Shown one piece after another: positions 8,461 through 17,048 of a DNA stretch of 62,672 nucleotides (position 1 is the stretch's first letter; each line of letters begins with the position of its first letter). Under the pieces are notes generated by a model. That model saw nothing but the letters and a program-made list of their open reading frames with translations. It searched no databases and had not been told where the DNA came from. This stretch comes from Bacteroidales bacterium UBA2714 (GTDB lineage Bacteria; Bacteroidota; Bacteroidia; Bacteroidales; P3): the NCBI GenBank assembly GCA_002354035.1, contig DEKU01000042.1, forward strand, positions 35,559 to 98,230, in the 5' to 3' direction. Both the position numbers and the translations under genes were made by a program.

Positions 8461-8518
8461 TTATTTCTATTTTGTTTCTGTATTATTTATATTTTGTTTC
8501 TGATCCACAAACAAAATA
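8461..8518 (+). repeat. Dispersed T-rich hairpin repeat, copy 1
   Basis: Two runs of the type TTTCTATTTTGTTTCTG are followed by a perfect 10-base inverted repeat, TATTTTGTTT (8490-8499) against AAACAAAATA (8509-8518). The same layout recurs near 38296 and, inverted, near 48461. It lies between convergent genes. Confidence 0.6.
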
Positions 8519-8664
8519 CGGGATAAATAAAAAGGAACCCTTGTAGAAACAGGGTGGAATATCCGTCCTTGCCGTTTCGGCGAAGCGAGGAGTACCGCTG
8601 GGAGCGCAAAAGGCAGGTCGCTTTCGCAATGAAACGATTCCGGACGACCGATAGGGGGCAACGG

Positions 8665-9771
8665 TCACAAGAACAGTTCGGCCGCGATGCCGTCGGCATG
8701 GAGCAATCCCTGGTGTGTGGGGCGGAAATGGGTGGTCGTTTCTTCTATCAATCCTTCCGACACAAAGCGGCCTATCCCCTTTCTGAGGCGTTGGGCAAAC
8801 GGCGGCGCCACAAGAGCCTTGTCTATCCCCTCCACCGTCCGCAATGCAGTCATGACGTACTCGTTGAAGGAATCCTTCAACCCGAGTTCCTCGCTTTCGT
8901 GGGCCACATGGCCCGAGGCGACGCTGCTGACATACTGCTTCACGTCGGACACGTTCCATCTGCGGCATGTTCCGTCAAAAGAGTGCGCGGCCGCACCGAC
9001 TCCCAGATAGGGAGTGCGGTTCCAATAACGGCTGTTGTGAATGGCCTTGTACCCCGGACGGCAGAAGTTTGAAATCTCATACTGTTCGAAGCCATTGGCT
9101 GAAGCCCATTCCAACAGGGCTTCGTATTGCCGCACCGAGTCTTCATCCGAGGCTGGCGAAACCTTGCCTTGCTCCACTTGCCGCTCAAGTATGGTTCCAT
9201 GCTCCAATGTTAAGGCATAAGCTGAAAGGTGCTGCACAGGTAGTTTCGATGCTATGGCCAGGTTGGCCTGCCAATCCCGCTCGTCGCGCCCCGGCAGCCC
9301 GTATATCAGGTCGATGCTTAGGTTTCCGAATCCCGAATCGGCAGCCTGTTCCACCGCTCGGACGGCCTGACCGGCATCATGCCTGCGGTTCAGCAACCGC
9401 AAATCCTTATCGTCGAACGACTGCACCCCGATGCTCAATCTGTTGAAGAATCCCAGGCTCTTCAAATCATCCAGGAAGGACCGTGTGAGGTCTTCGGGAT
9501 TTGCTTCGAGGGTCGTCTCCTCCAGTCCGGACAAATCGTATTCGCCGCACAGCACATCCACTATCTGGCCCAGCTGGCCGACGGTGAGCAGCGACGGTGT
9601 GCCGCCGCCGAAATAGACGGTGCGCACCGGATGGGGCATTTCGTGTCGTCGCATGGTGAGCTCGCTGCACACGGCGTCGACATAGGTTTGCTTTTCCTGC
9701 GATGTAACCACCGAATAGAAAGCACAATAGGTGCATTTCCGGTGGCAGAAAGGGATGTGGATATAAACCAT
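8665..9771 (-). CDS. hemW: HemW-like radical SAM protein
   Basis: Member of the HemN/HemW family. HemW is thought to deliver heme rather than act as coproporphyrinogen dehydrogenase. The 368-residue protein begins MVYIHIPFC with the CxxxCxxC cluster Cys at residues 9, 13 and 16, and has the YFGGGTPSLL glycine motif and the EANPEDL segment. It lacks the N-terminal extension of true HemN, which favours HemW. It starts three bases after meaB ends, so the two are co-transcribed. Confidence 0.92.
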   Translation of the reverse strand: MVYIHIPFCHRKCTYCAFYSVVTSQEKQTYVDAVCSELTMRRHEMPHPVRTVYFGGGTPSLLTVGQLGQIVDVLCGEYDLSGLEETTLEANPEDLTRSFLDDLKSLGFFNRLSIGVQSFDDKDLRLLNRRHDAGQAVRAVEQAADSGFGNLSIDLIYGLPGRDERDWQANLAIASKLPVQHLSAYALTLEHGTILERQVEQGKVSPASDEDSVRQYEALLEWASANGFEQYEISNFCRPGYKAIHNSRYWNRTPYLGVGAAAHSFDGTCRRWNVSDVKQYVSSVASGHVAHESEELGLKDSFNEYVMTALRTVEGIDKALVAPPFAQRLRKGIGRFVSEGLIEETTTHFRPTHQGLLHADGIAAELFL

Positions 9772-9774
9772 AAA

Positions 9775-10875
9775 CTATTTGGCACTTTCCAACAGCATAT
9801 CGGCTGCTGAATAAGCACTGATCTTGTTGTCCAGAATGTCCTGGCTCACTTGTGCGATGCGCTCCTCCATCCCGGGGGCGTTGTAGAAGCGGTCGCGCAA
9901 ACCGTTTTCAATGGTCTCGTTGAGGATGCGGAGATTTTGCTGCTGACGCTTGTGATAGAAGTAGCCGTTGGCCTTGGTGAAAGCCACATACTCCATCACG
10001 TTCTGCCACAAGTCCTGCACCCCCTGGTGGGTATAGGCGGAGCAGAGCTGCACCTTGACCGTCCAACCCGACTCGGGCATCGGGAAGAGGTGCAACGCAT
10101 TGCGGAACTGGGTGGCGGCCAGCTCGGCCTTCATCGGGTCGATATCACATTTGTTGATGGCTATCATATCGGCCATCTCCATAATGCCTCGCTTTATACC
10201 TTGCAGCTCGTCGCCCGTGTTGGCCAACTGCAACAGGAGGAAGAAGTCGACCATGGAATGGGCTGCCACCTCCGACTGGCCCACGCCCACCGTCTCCACA
10301 ATCACCACGTCGAAACCTGCGGCCTCGCAGAGAACGATTATCTCGCGGGTTTTCCGGGCTACCCCTCCCAACGACCCCGCCGAGGGGGAAGGCCGAATAA
10401 AAGCATTCGGGTCGACCGACAGCTCTTCCATTCGGGTCTTGTCGCCAAGTATACTGCCCCTGCTGCGCTCACTGCTGGGGTCGATGGCCAGCACTGCCAC
10501 CTTGTGATTGTGTCCCGTCAGGTACTTTCCCAGCGCCTCAATCGTAGTGCTTTTCCCGGCTCCCGGCACCCCCGTGATGCCCAGACGGACCGACTTGCCT
10601 GAATAGGGCAAGCATCGTTCTATCACCTGCTGGGCCTTCTGCTGATGGTCGTGAAGTGAGCTCTCTACCAGCGTTATGGCTCGGCTAAGCATGGCCCTGT
10701 CTCCACCGCGGATGCCTGCCACCATCTCCTCCACAGTATACTCCTGTCTCTTTCGGCTACGCATCCGCTCAAGGTAGCTATTATTCACTTGCTCAGGCTG
10801 TTTTACGCCTTGTTGGACACTCAGGGCCGAATCATATTCAAAATTGCTGTATAATTTCTTGTCTTCAGTAGTCAT
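9775..10875 (-). CDS. meaB: Methylmalonyl-CoA mutase-associated GTPase (MeaB/ArgK type)
   Basis: G3E-family GTPase that protects and reloads the B12 cofactor of methylmalonyl-CoA mutase. From the ATG at 10875 (MTTEDKK) the protein has 366 residues. It shows the P-loop GVPGAGKST, the AIDPSSERSRGSILGDKTRM segment, the ETVGVGQSE Mg/switch motif and NKCD for guanine. The longer open frame to 11007 would run through the promoter region and is not preferred. The mutase subunits themselves are not in this window, but the gene implies a succinate/propionate route. Confidence 0.94.
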   Translation of the reverse strand: MTTEDKKLYSNFEYDSALSVQQGVKQPEQVNNSYLERMRSRKRQEYTVEEMVAGIRGGDRAMLSRAITLVESSLHDHQQKAQQVIERCLPYSGKSVRLGITGVPGAGKSTTIEALGKYLTGHNHKVAVLAIDPSSERSRGSILGDKTRMEELSVDPNAFIRPSPSAGSLGGVARKTREIIVLCEAAGFDVVIVETVGVGQSEVAAHSMVDFFLLLQLANTGDELQGIKRGIMEMADMIAINKCDIDPMKAELAATQFRNALHLFPMPESGWTVKVQLCSAYTHQGVQDLWQNVMEYVAFTKANGYFYHKRQQQNLRILNETIENGLRDRFYNAPGMEERIAQVSQDILDNKISAYSAADMLLESAK

Positions 10876-10953
10876 TTGTAGTATTTTTTTCTTTAAACGT
10901 GTAAACGTAAAAAATTCATTTATAGTATGTACATATTTTTTTTCGAAAAAAAT

Positions 10954-10984
10954 TTTGTCATGTCGCAAAAAGTTAGTACTTTTG
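10954..10984 (+). promoter_or_regulatory. Promoter of the tRNA-Met gene
   Basis: TTTG (10954-10957), a 19-base spacer and TACTTTTG (10977-10984) match the Bacteroidota -33/-7 consensus, 34 bases before the tRNA. Confidence 0.8.
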
Positions 10985-11017
10985 CAACCGCTTTGACAGA
11001 AAAACAAGGCATTTGAT

Positions 11018-11091
11018 GGCGGGATAGCTCAGCTGGTTAGAGCGCTGGATTCATAACCCGGAGGTCATCAGTTCAAGTCTGATTCCCGCTA
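11018..11091 (+). tRNA. tRNA-Met (anticodon CAT)
   Basis: A 74-base cloverleaf. The acceptor stem is GGCGGGA/TCCCGCT with a weak G-U first pair. The D stem is GCTC/GAGC, the anticodon CAT is at 11052-11054, and the T arm is ATCAG-TTCAAGT-CTGAT. The discriminator is A and CCA is not encoded. The anticodon stem CTGGA/CCCGG holds an A-C mismatch next to the loop and a T-G pair. CAT could also read Ile after lysidine modification. The initiator role cannot be excluded, but the initiator-type GGG/CCC stem is absent. Confidence 0.93.
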
Positions 11092-11100
11092 CAAAGAAAG

Positions 11101-11133
11101 AGGTCTTGACCAATGGTCAAGACCTTTTTCTTT
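11101..11133 (+). terminator. Terminator of the tRNA-Met transcript
   Basis: AGGTCTTGACC and GGTCAAGACCT form an 11-pair stem with a three-base loop, followed by a T run. It begins ten bases after the tRNA. Confidence 0.92.
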
Positions 11134-11144
11134 ATCGGTTTGGG

Positions 11145-11510
11145 CTATTCCTCTACCTGTCGCTGGGTCATACTCCCCTCCGCCGTCCTCAGCACCACCA
11201 CCGATACCCCCAGCATGTCCTCACAGCTTGGGTAATACCTTTCCTCGTACAGCCCGGAGCCAAAAGCTGTCATATCTATCTTGTGGATATAACTTCCCCA
11301 CGTATGTGCGGACTGGTTGCCTTCGTCAGACAGATATCGGTACGGCAACCATGTGCCCGACGGGCAGAGTACTGCCCCACATCCCGTTCGACAGAATTGG
11401 ATAGTGGGATAATCTGAGGCATTTGTCAGTTTATCCACATCATGTTCATACACTTTACCAACGGGATTATTCGGCCACTTGCCATGGGGTACACTCCACC
11501 CTTGCCGCAT
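11145..11510 (-). pseudogene. Hypothetical ORF, possible FISUMP-domain remnant
   Basis: A 121-codon frame without a signal peptide. Its second half (SDEGNQSAHTWGSYI, then ERYY and GVSVVVLR) faintly follows the ending of Fibrobacter succinogenes major paralogous (FISUMP) domains, which close with a Tyr-rich stretch and G-x-SVR. The N-terminal part of such a protein is missing. It may be a decayed fragment or not a gene at all. No function is proposed. Confidence 0.3.
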
Positions 11511-11594
11511 CCACCATCATTTGTGATGCAGACCGGCAAGAGTGCGGCTTTTGCAATATTGGGGTAGGACCTGCCTACAAAGTGCTGTAGACAG

Positions 11595-12062
11595 CTAAAT
11601 ATCGTCCTCCGATTCGGGTATCATCTCGTCCCAGTTGATTTGTGTGGGGTAGATGTTGTCACGGATGATAGTGCCTGGAAACTCGTTGCGGATGCGTTGC
11701 AGGAAAACGTATGCATCCAACCGGGTGCGAAAATCGCCCACCTTAACCTTAAAGTTGGGCTCGTCGAACACCACATAGGCCTCTACGCCGGGGAAAGCCT
11801 CCCGCAGGCGTTCCTTCATGTCGAAAGCCCTGTTCTTAGAGGCCGTGCCGGAAAGCGAAGCCACCTGGATACGGTAGCCCGGGATGGTGCGCACCCGCTC
11901 GTTCAACTCAATGTGTTTCTGCACAAGCTGCGCCACCGCCACGTCGCCTTTTATCTCCACATGGCCCCTGCTGCGGTTGCTGCCGTATAGCCGTGAGCCC
12001 TGCGCCTGTGCCGCGGCAATCATCATCATAAACATTGCGGTAAAAAGGAGTATCTTCTTCAT
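11595..12062 (-). CDS. Secreted SPOR-domain-like protein
   Basis: A 155-residue protein with a clear signal peptide (about residues 1-20, ending AQAQG). The rest looks like a SPOR-type fold: GYRIQVASLSG, a helix with MKERLREAFPG, then FKVKVGDFRTRLDAYVFLQRIR, matching the two-repeat SPOR pattern. SPOR domains bind denuded glycan strands of peptidoglycan, so a periplasmic wall-associated role is likely. It stands alone behind the universal stress gene and is separated from it by a terminator. Confidence 0.75.
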   Translation of the reverse strand: MKKILLFTAMFMMMIAAAQAQGSRLYGSNRSRGHVEIKGDVAVAQLVQKHIELNERVRTIPGYRIQVASLSGTASKNRAFDMKERLREAFPGVEAYVVFDEPNFKVKVGDFRTRLDAYVFLQRIRNEFPGTIIRDNIYPTQINWDEMIPESEDDI

Positions 12063-12082
12063 AACATTCGAATAGTCTATAT

Positions 12083-12114
12083 TTAAAAATTGCCGGACGA
12101 CGGGTCATCCGGCA
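12083..12114 (-). terminator. Terminator of the universal stress protein gene
   Basis: On the minus strand TGCCGGA and TCCGGCA enclose a further GAC/GTC pairing. The stem is followed by AATTTTTAAAT. It lies about 35 bases after the usp stop and ahead of the SPOR gene. Confidence 0.7.
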
Positions 12115-12147
12115 TGTGCTAAACCTTGCCCAAGGCTCACCACCCCT

Positions 12148-12963
12148 TTAGCGGGCAAAAGAGTTGACCTCCTCCGGACGGATGGACAGCACCGGGCGGT
12201 CGGACATGGTGAGCATCTGCTGTGCATAGTTGCCCAGCAGAAAACTGGTGAGGGTAGACTCCTGCTCGGTCATGATGACAATCATGTCGGCATTAATCTC
12301 ATCGGCATAGTCCAAAGTGGTGACCGTGAGGTTTTTCGGCACACTGACACTCTTGCATACATGCTTCACATCAGCCTTGGTCAGATAGTTGTCCACCTGG
12401 TTCACATAGCTGTCCACAATACCCTTGATGGTCTTGTTGTCCGAAGTGTAAAGCCCAAGGATGTGCAGCTCCGACCCAAACACTTTGGCGAAATTGGCTG
12501 CGGCAGGCACTTTCTGGCGGGTGTCGGCCGAACTGTCGATAGGCACCACGATGCGGTCCAGCGATTTGTGGAAATTAAAGTTCTCACGGATAGTGAGCAC
12601 CGGGGCCGAAGACTCGGCGATGGTGCGGTAAGTGTTGCGCCCAATCCAGTTCTTCTCAAACCCCGACATGCCATGCGTACCCACCACAATGAGGAAAGCA
12701 TTGTCCTCCTTGGCCTGTTCGCACAACTCGCGCGACACCTTGCCTTCCCGTATCACATACTCCATCTTAATGCCCTTCAGCAGATGGGCCACGCCTGCGT
12801 TGCGGCGTTCAATTTCTTCGCGTATCGGGCCCTCGTCCTGGCCTTTCTCCTTGACATACACCAACCTTAAATCCTGCTGAAACCGATTGGCAATATCTAT
12901 AGCCAAATCCACAGCATTGGCCGAACCCGTAGAAAAGTCAAATCCAACAAGTACTTTGCTCAT
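12148..12963 (-). CDS. Two-domain universal stress protein (UspA family)
   Basis: Cytoplasmic stress-response protein built from two tandem Usp domains, 271 residues from the ATG at 12963. Domain 1 begins MSKVLVGFDFSTGSANAV and ends with VGTHGMSGFEKNWIGRNTYR, a recognisable version of the nucleotide-binding G-x-x-G motif. Domain 2 starts at about residue 140 (DRIVVPIDSS) and has a weaker binding motif near SFLLGNYAQQM. The ten extra upstream codons in the open frame are not used. It has its own promoter and terminator. A second, divergent Usp-like protein is encoded at 25829. Confidence 0.93.
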   Translation of the reverse strand: MSKVLVGFDFSTGSANAVDLAIDIANRFQQDLRLVYVKEKGQDEGPIREEIERRNAGVAHLLKGIKMEYVIREGKVSRELCEQAKEDNAFLIVVGTHGMSGFEKNWIGRNTYRTIAESSAPVLTIRENFNFHKSLDRIVVPIDSSADTRQKVPAAANFAKVFGSELHILGLYTSDNKTIKGIVDSYVNQVDNYLTKADVKHVCKSVSVPKNLTVTTLDYADEINADMIVIMTEQESTLTSFLLGNYAQQMLTMSDRPVLSIRPEEVNSFAR

Positions 12964-13012
12964 AATATATATTCGATTTTTTTGGTTACACAAATTGCTT
13001 ATATTCCCGCTA

Positions 13013-13042
13013 CAAAATTACACTTTTTTTTTCATTCTCAAA
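13013..13042 (-). promoter_or_regulatory. Promoter of the universal stress protein gene
   Basis: On the minus strand TTTG (13039-13042), an 18-base spacer and TAATTTTG (13013-13020) fit the Bacteroidota consensus, about 50 bases before the ATG. Confidence 0.7.
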
Positions 13043-13626
13043 CTTTTTTTTTCTCCATCCCGAAAAAAAATCCGTCCGCAGCCGCCTGACCCGTTCCAAT
13101 AAACAACTATATTAATCTACAATTCAACATATTAAGCACTATCCTAAATCATCCATTTCCACCCAACCCCACATTCACTCAACCACTACCGTCGAGGCTA
13201 TGCAATGCCGTTTTTCGGCCATCGGAACAGCCACATTTTTCGTCTCTCCCACCCCTGCAAGCAGGCTCCAGTAGCGCCGCCGCTCCGATTTTGCCACAGC
13301 GAGGAAAAACCTCCCGCCATCCTGGGGCACCTCCCCTCCCCATGCCGCAATCCGGCATCCCCCCTCGACTTCTCTTAGCGTTCACTTATACTTCTACTAC
13401 ATTAAGTTTAGTGGCGATAAAACAACCATAAACAAAACAAAAGCCACGCTCTGTAGAACCGGTGGATAACGAGTCTACAACCAGGGCTGGCGGTCGGAGC
13501 CGGCCACCCCGATGAGCGGACCCAATGCTGCCGCTGGCCGCAGCAGCAAAAGCCTGACATTGCAGCAGAAAGAGGGTACTAACAGAAGTGGTTGAAATCT
13601 TTTTATAAAAAAACTATAATTAAAGA

Positions 13627-13656
13627 TTGCGGAAACAAAAAAAAAACGTAAATTTG
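13627..13656 (+). promoter_or_regulatory. Promoter of the rnf operon
   Basis: TTG (13627-13629), a 19-base spacer and TAAATTTG (13649-13656) match the Bacteroidota consensus, 49 bases before the rnfB ATG. Confidence 0.75.
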
Positions 13657-13705
13657 CATTTTAAATATTGCGAAGAATAAAAACTAATAAAACACTGATA
13701 AAACA

Positions 13706-14614
13706 ATGACTAACATGATTTTGACTGCAGTGCTGGTGCTGGGCCTTATAGGCATAATATTCGCCATAGTACTGTATTTTGTCGCCCAGAAGTTCAAAGT
13801 TTTAGAAGATCCGCTGATTGACGAGATAGCCGAAGTGCTTCCCGGTGCAAACTGCGGCGGCTGTGGCAAGGCTGGATGCAGAGCCATGGCCGAGGCATTC
13901 GTGAAACAGGGCAACATGGAAGGCCTGAGCTGCCCCGCCGGCGGGGAAGAGGTGGCCAAGAAAGTGGCGGCCCTGTTGGGTTGCACCCCCGAAGTGTCCG
14001 ACCCCATGGTGGCAGTGGTGCGCTGCAACGGTAGCTGCGCAAACGCAGTGTCCAAGAACAATTATGACGGCTTGGCAGACTGCTCCTTCGCCAATAGTGT
14101 GTATGCGGGTGAGAGCGGCTGCGTTTTCGGATGCCTGGGTCTGGGCAACTGCGCCAAGGCCTGTCAGTTCGGAGCCCTGAGCATGGACCCCGAAACGGGG
14201 CTTCCCGTGGTGGACGACGACAAGTGCACCGCCTGCGGCGCATGTGTCAAGGCCTGCCCCCGCGGCATCATCGAGCTGCGCAAAAAAGGCGTGAAAAACC
14301 GCCGTGTATATGTTGCCTGCCGCAACAAAGAGAAAGGTGCTGCGGCCCGCAAGTCGTGCTCGGCCGCCTGCATAGGCTGCGGCAAGTGCGAAAAGACCTG
14401 CCCGTTCGGCGCCATCAAGGTCGAGAACAACGTGGCTTACATCGACTTCAACCTGTGCCGTCTGTGCCGTAAGTGCGTGGCCGAATGTCCCACTGGGGCC
14501 ATCCACGCCGTCAACTTCCCCCCGCTGCCCCCCAAGAAAGAGGCTCCCGCCGATGGTGCCCCGGCTCCGGTCAAGGCCCCGGCTCCCCAAACCGCACCCG
14601 CACAGGCCGTGTAA
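13706..14614 (+). CDS. rnfB: RNF complex subunit RnfB
   Basis: Iron-sulfur subunit of the Rnf ferredoxin:NAD oxidoreductase and entry point for ferredoxin electrons. The 302-residue protein has an N-terminal membrane anchor (about residues 5-27). A 4Fe-4S domain follows with Cys 50, 53, 58 and 76. Further Cys clusters include CTACGACVKACP, CIGCGKCEKTCP and CRLCRKCVAECP. The C-terminal tail is rich in Pro and Ala. The long form with many clusters is normal for anaerobes. It is first in the B-C-D-G-E operon. Confidence 0.96.
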   Translation: MTNMILTAVLVLGLIGIIFAIVLYFVAQKFKVLEDPLIDEIAEVLPGANCGGCGKAGCRAMAEAFVKQGNMEGLSCPAGGEEVAKKVAALLGCTPEVSDPMVAVVRCNGSCANAVSKNNYDGLADCSFANSVYAGESGCVFGCLGLGNCAKACQFGALSMDPETGLPVVDDDKCTACGACVKACPRGIIELRKKGVKNRRVYVACRNKEKGAAARKSCSAACIGCGKCEKTCPFGAIKVENNVAYIDFNLCRLCRKCVAECPTGAIHAVNFPPLPPKKEAPADGAPAPVKAPAPQTAPAQAV

Positions 14615-14662
14615 TCTTACCCACCGAACCTTTGGAATAATAAACCAATAGAATCCTTAAAG

Positions 14663-15991
14663 ATGAAGACATTCAAAATGGGTGGTGTCCACCCGGAAGA
14701 AAACAAGATATCCTCCAACGCCGCCATCGAGCAGATGCCCCTGCCCAAACAGGTGGCTGTGCTGATGAACCAACACCTCGGAGCCCCCGCCACCCCCATC
14801 GTGGCCAAGGGCGACAAGGTGAAAGTGGGACAACTGATTGCCGAGGCACAGGCTTTTATGTGTGCCAATATTCACTCGCCCGTGAGCGGGACGGTGAACA
14901 AGATTGATGTCTGCAAAGACATTGTGGGACTGCCCAAAACGGCCATATACATCGATGTGGAGGGCGATGAGTGGATGGAAACCATCGACCGCACGCCCGA
15001 CATCAAACGCGAATGCAGCCTTGAGCCCAAGGAGATTGTCGCCAAACTGAAAGAGATGGGCATCGTGGGACTGGGTGGAGCCACCTTCCCGGCCCATATC
15101 AAATATAGTGTGCCCGAAGGCAAGAAAGCCGAATACCTTATCATCAATGCTGCCGAGTGCGAGCCTTACCTCACCTCCGACCACCGCGTGATGATGGAGC
15201 ATCCCGAAGAGATTTGCATCGGCGTCAGCCTGCTGCGCAAAGCCTTGGGAGTCCCCACAGCATACATCGGCATCGAGAGCAACAAGCCCGAGCCAATCCG
15301 TGTGATGACCGAGACGGCCAAGAAATTTGAGGGCATCGTGGTGGAGCCCTTGGTGGTGAAATATCCCCAGGGGGCTGAGAAACAGCTCATCAACTCCATC
15401 ACTGGCCGCAAGGTGCCCAGCGGCAAACTGCCTATCGACGTGGGCTGCGTGGTGAGCAACATCGGCACCACCTTCGCCGTCTATGAGGCCATCCAGAAGA
15501 ACAAACCCCTCATCGAGAACATCCTGACCGTCACCGGCAAGAAGCTGCCTTCGCAGCACAACTACCAGTGCCGCATCGGCATCACCTACAACGACATTAT
15601 CCGTCACGCCCTGGGCGAGCTGCCCGAAAACACAGGCAAGGTGATCAGCGGCGGCACCATGATGGGCAAGGCCATAAGCAACCTCGACGCCCCCACCACC
15701 AAGGGCGCCAGCAGTGTGCTGGTGATGGACGAGTCCGAGTCGCGCCGCCGTCCCGAAAGCAACTGCATACGCTGCGGCAAGTGCATCAACGCATGCCCCA
15801 TGGGTCTGGAGCCCTACCTTTTCTCCGCCCTGGTGAAAAACAACCGCATCGAGGAAGCTCAGGCCCACAATATTCTGGACTGCATTGAGTGCGGCTGCTG
15901 TTTCTTCAGCTGCCCCGCCAACAAGCCTCTCACCGACGAGATTCGCCTTGGCAAGAACAAGGTGCGCGCCATGATGGCTGCCAAGAAATAG
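14663..15991 (+). CDS. rnfC: RNF complex subunit RnfC
   Basis: NADH/FMN-binding peripheral subunit of the Rnf complex. The 442-residue protein has the N-terminal RnfC barrel-sandwich region, the GLGGATFPAHIK glycine-rich motif near residue 135 and AECEPYLTSDHR of the NADH/FMN site. It also has a SLBB-like stretch and two ferredoxin-type clusters, CIRCGKCINACP and CIECGCCFFSCP. Length and order are as in short RnfC proteins of Bacteroidota. It follows rnfB by 48 bases. Confidence 0.97.
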   Translation: MKTFKMGGVHPEENKISSNAAIEQMPLPKQVAVLMNQHLGAPATPIVAKGDKVKVGQLIAEAQAFMCANIHSPVSGTVNKIDVCKDIVGLPKTAIYIDVEGDEWMETIDRTPDIKRECSLEPKEIVAKLKEMGIVGLGGATFPAHIKYSVPEGKKAEYLIINAAECEPYLTSDHRVMMEHPEEICIGVSLLRKALGVPTAYIGIESNKPEPIRVMTETAKKFEGIVVEPLVVKYPQGAEKQLINSITGRKVPSGKLPIDVGCVVSNIGTTFAVYEAIQKNKPLIENILTVTGKKLPSQHNYQCRIGITYNDIIRHALGELPENTGKVISGGTMMGKAISNLDAPTTKGASSVLVMDESESRRRPESNCIRCGKCINACPMGLEPYLFSALVKNNRIEEAQAHNILDCIECGCCFFSCPANKPLTDEIRLGKNKVRAMMAAKK

Positions 15992-16051
15992 CAAAGGGTC
16001 ATTTAACATCAAGTACGACAATATTATTATAGAAACAATACTATTAAAGAT

Positions 16052-17011
16052 ATGAATCTACTAAAAATATCCGGTTCACCGCACGTCCACAGCGACGAAT
16101 CGACCAAGAAAATCATGTGGCGCGTCAATCTGGCCTTGATACCCATGCTGCTCACGGGCATTGCCTTTTTCGGATTGAACGCCTTGCTCATCAGCATTGT
16201 GTCGGTGGCTTGCTGCTGCCTGTTCCAATGGTTGATAGAGAAGTTTATCATGAAAGTTCCCACCACCGTGAGTGATGGTTCTGCCATCGTGACCGGTTTG
16301 CTGCTGGCGTTCAACGTGCCCGCCACGGCCGACATGATATGGCTGGTGGCCATCGGCGCGCTGGTGGCCATAGGCGTTGGCAAGATGACCTTTGGCGGGC
16401 TGGGCAAGAATCCCTTCAACCCCGCATTGGTGGGCCGTGTGTTCCTGCTAATCTCTTTCCCCGTGCAGATGACCACCTGGCCCAGCGTTGGCAAATGGTT
16501 TCCCATGACCACCGACACCGTCAGCGGTCCCACCCCGCTGGGCATCCTGAAAGAAGGCGGCAATATCGACCTTCCCACCCTCACAGAGATGTTCCTCGGC
16601 CACATGGGCGGTTCGCTGGGCGAAGTGAGCGCCATAGCCATACTGATTGGCGCCATCTATCTGTTGTGGCGCAAAGTCATCTCCTGGCACATCCCCGTGG
16701 CCTTTATCGGCACGGCCTTTATCTTCAGTGGAATCCTGTGGCTGGCTGACCCGTCGGCCTATACCGACCCCATCACCACCATCCTCACGGGCGGCATCAT
16801 GCTGGGTGCCTGCTTCATGGCCACCGATATGGTCACTTCGCCTATGGCCAAGAGTGGTCAGCTGATATTCGGTGTGGGCTGCGGCCTCCTCACCATCATC
16901 ATCCGCAACTGGGGCGCTTATCCGGAAGGAGTGTCGTTCGCCATCCTGCTGATGAATGCCGTCACGCCGCTCATTAACCGCTGGTGCAAACCCACACGCT
17001 TTGCTTGCTAA
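16052..17011 (+). CDS. rnfD: RNF complex subunit RnfD
   Basis: Multi-pass membrane subunit with a covalently bound FMN. The 319-residue protein starts LLKISGSPHVHS, as RnfD/NqrB proteins do, and has about nine hydrophobic segments. GKNPFNPALVGRV is conserved. The flavinylation motif reads SGPTPL, with the acceptor Thr at residue 161; the usual form is SGAT. Other members keep a small residue at the third position, so Pro is a point to check. It is 60 bases after rnfC. Confidence 0.96.
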   Translation: MNLLKISGSPHVHSDESTKKIMWRVNLALIPMLLTGIAFFGLNALLISIVSVACCCLFQWLIEKFIMKVPTTVSDGSAIVTGLLLAFNVPATADMIWLVAIGALVAIGVGKMTFGGLGKNPFNPALVGRVFLLISFPVQMTTWPSVGKWFPMTTDTVSGPTPLGILKEGGNIDLPTLTEMFLGHMGGSLGEVSAIAILIGAIYLLWRKVISWHIPVAFIGTAFIFSGILWLADPSAYTDPITTILTGGIMLGACFMATDMVTSPMAKSGQLIFGVGCGLLTIIIRNWGAYPEGVSFAILLMNAVTPLINRWCKPTRFAC

Positions 17012-17048
17012 CATATCATCGTAACAACTTTAAAACCACACAACAATT

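Larger units (their letters stand above)
8336..8664. other. Intergenic region between convergent anmK and hemW
   Basis: No convincing gene is present. It holds a hairpin (8400-8420) with a late T run, a possible anmK terminator, and one copy of the T-rich hairpin repeat described separately (8461-8518). The GC-rich part from about 8560 to 8664 shows nothing I can name. Confidence 0.6.
12964..13705. other. Divergent intergenic region between usp and rnfB
   Basis: A 742-base region with no credible gene; the short frames within it lack coding character. It holds the usp promoter (13013-13042, minus) and the rnf promoter (13627-13656, plus). Homopolymeric A/T tracts lie at both ends. The GC-rich middle (about 13190-13380 and 13440-13560) shows nothing I can identify. 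Confidence 0.7.

Noticed and set aside
13179..13385. 68-codon minus-strand frame in the usp-rnfB gap
   Set aside because: Composition is not protein-like, there is no promoter or ribosome-binding context, and nothing is recognisable in it.
14657..16021. 454-codon minus-strand frame opposite rnfC
   Set aside because: It mirrors the third-base pattern of rnfC. The rnfC protein has all family motifs, and the antisense translation is a low-complexity His/Gly/Val string.
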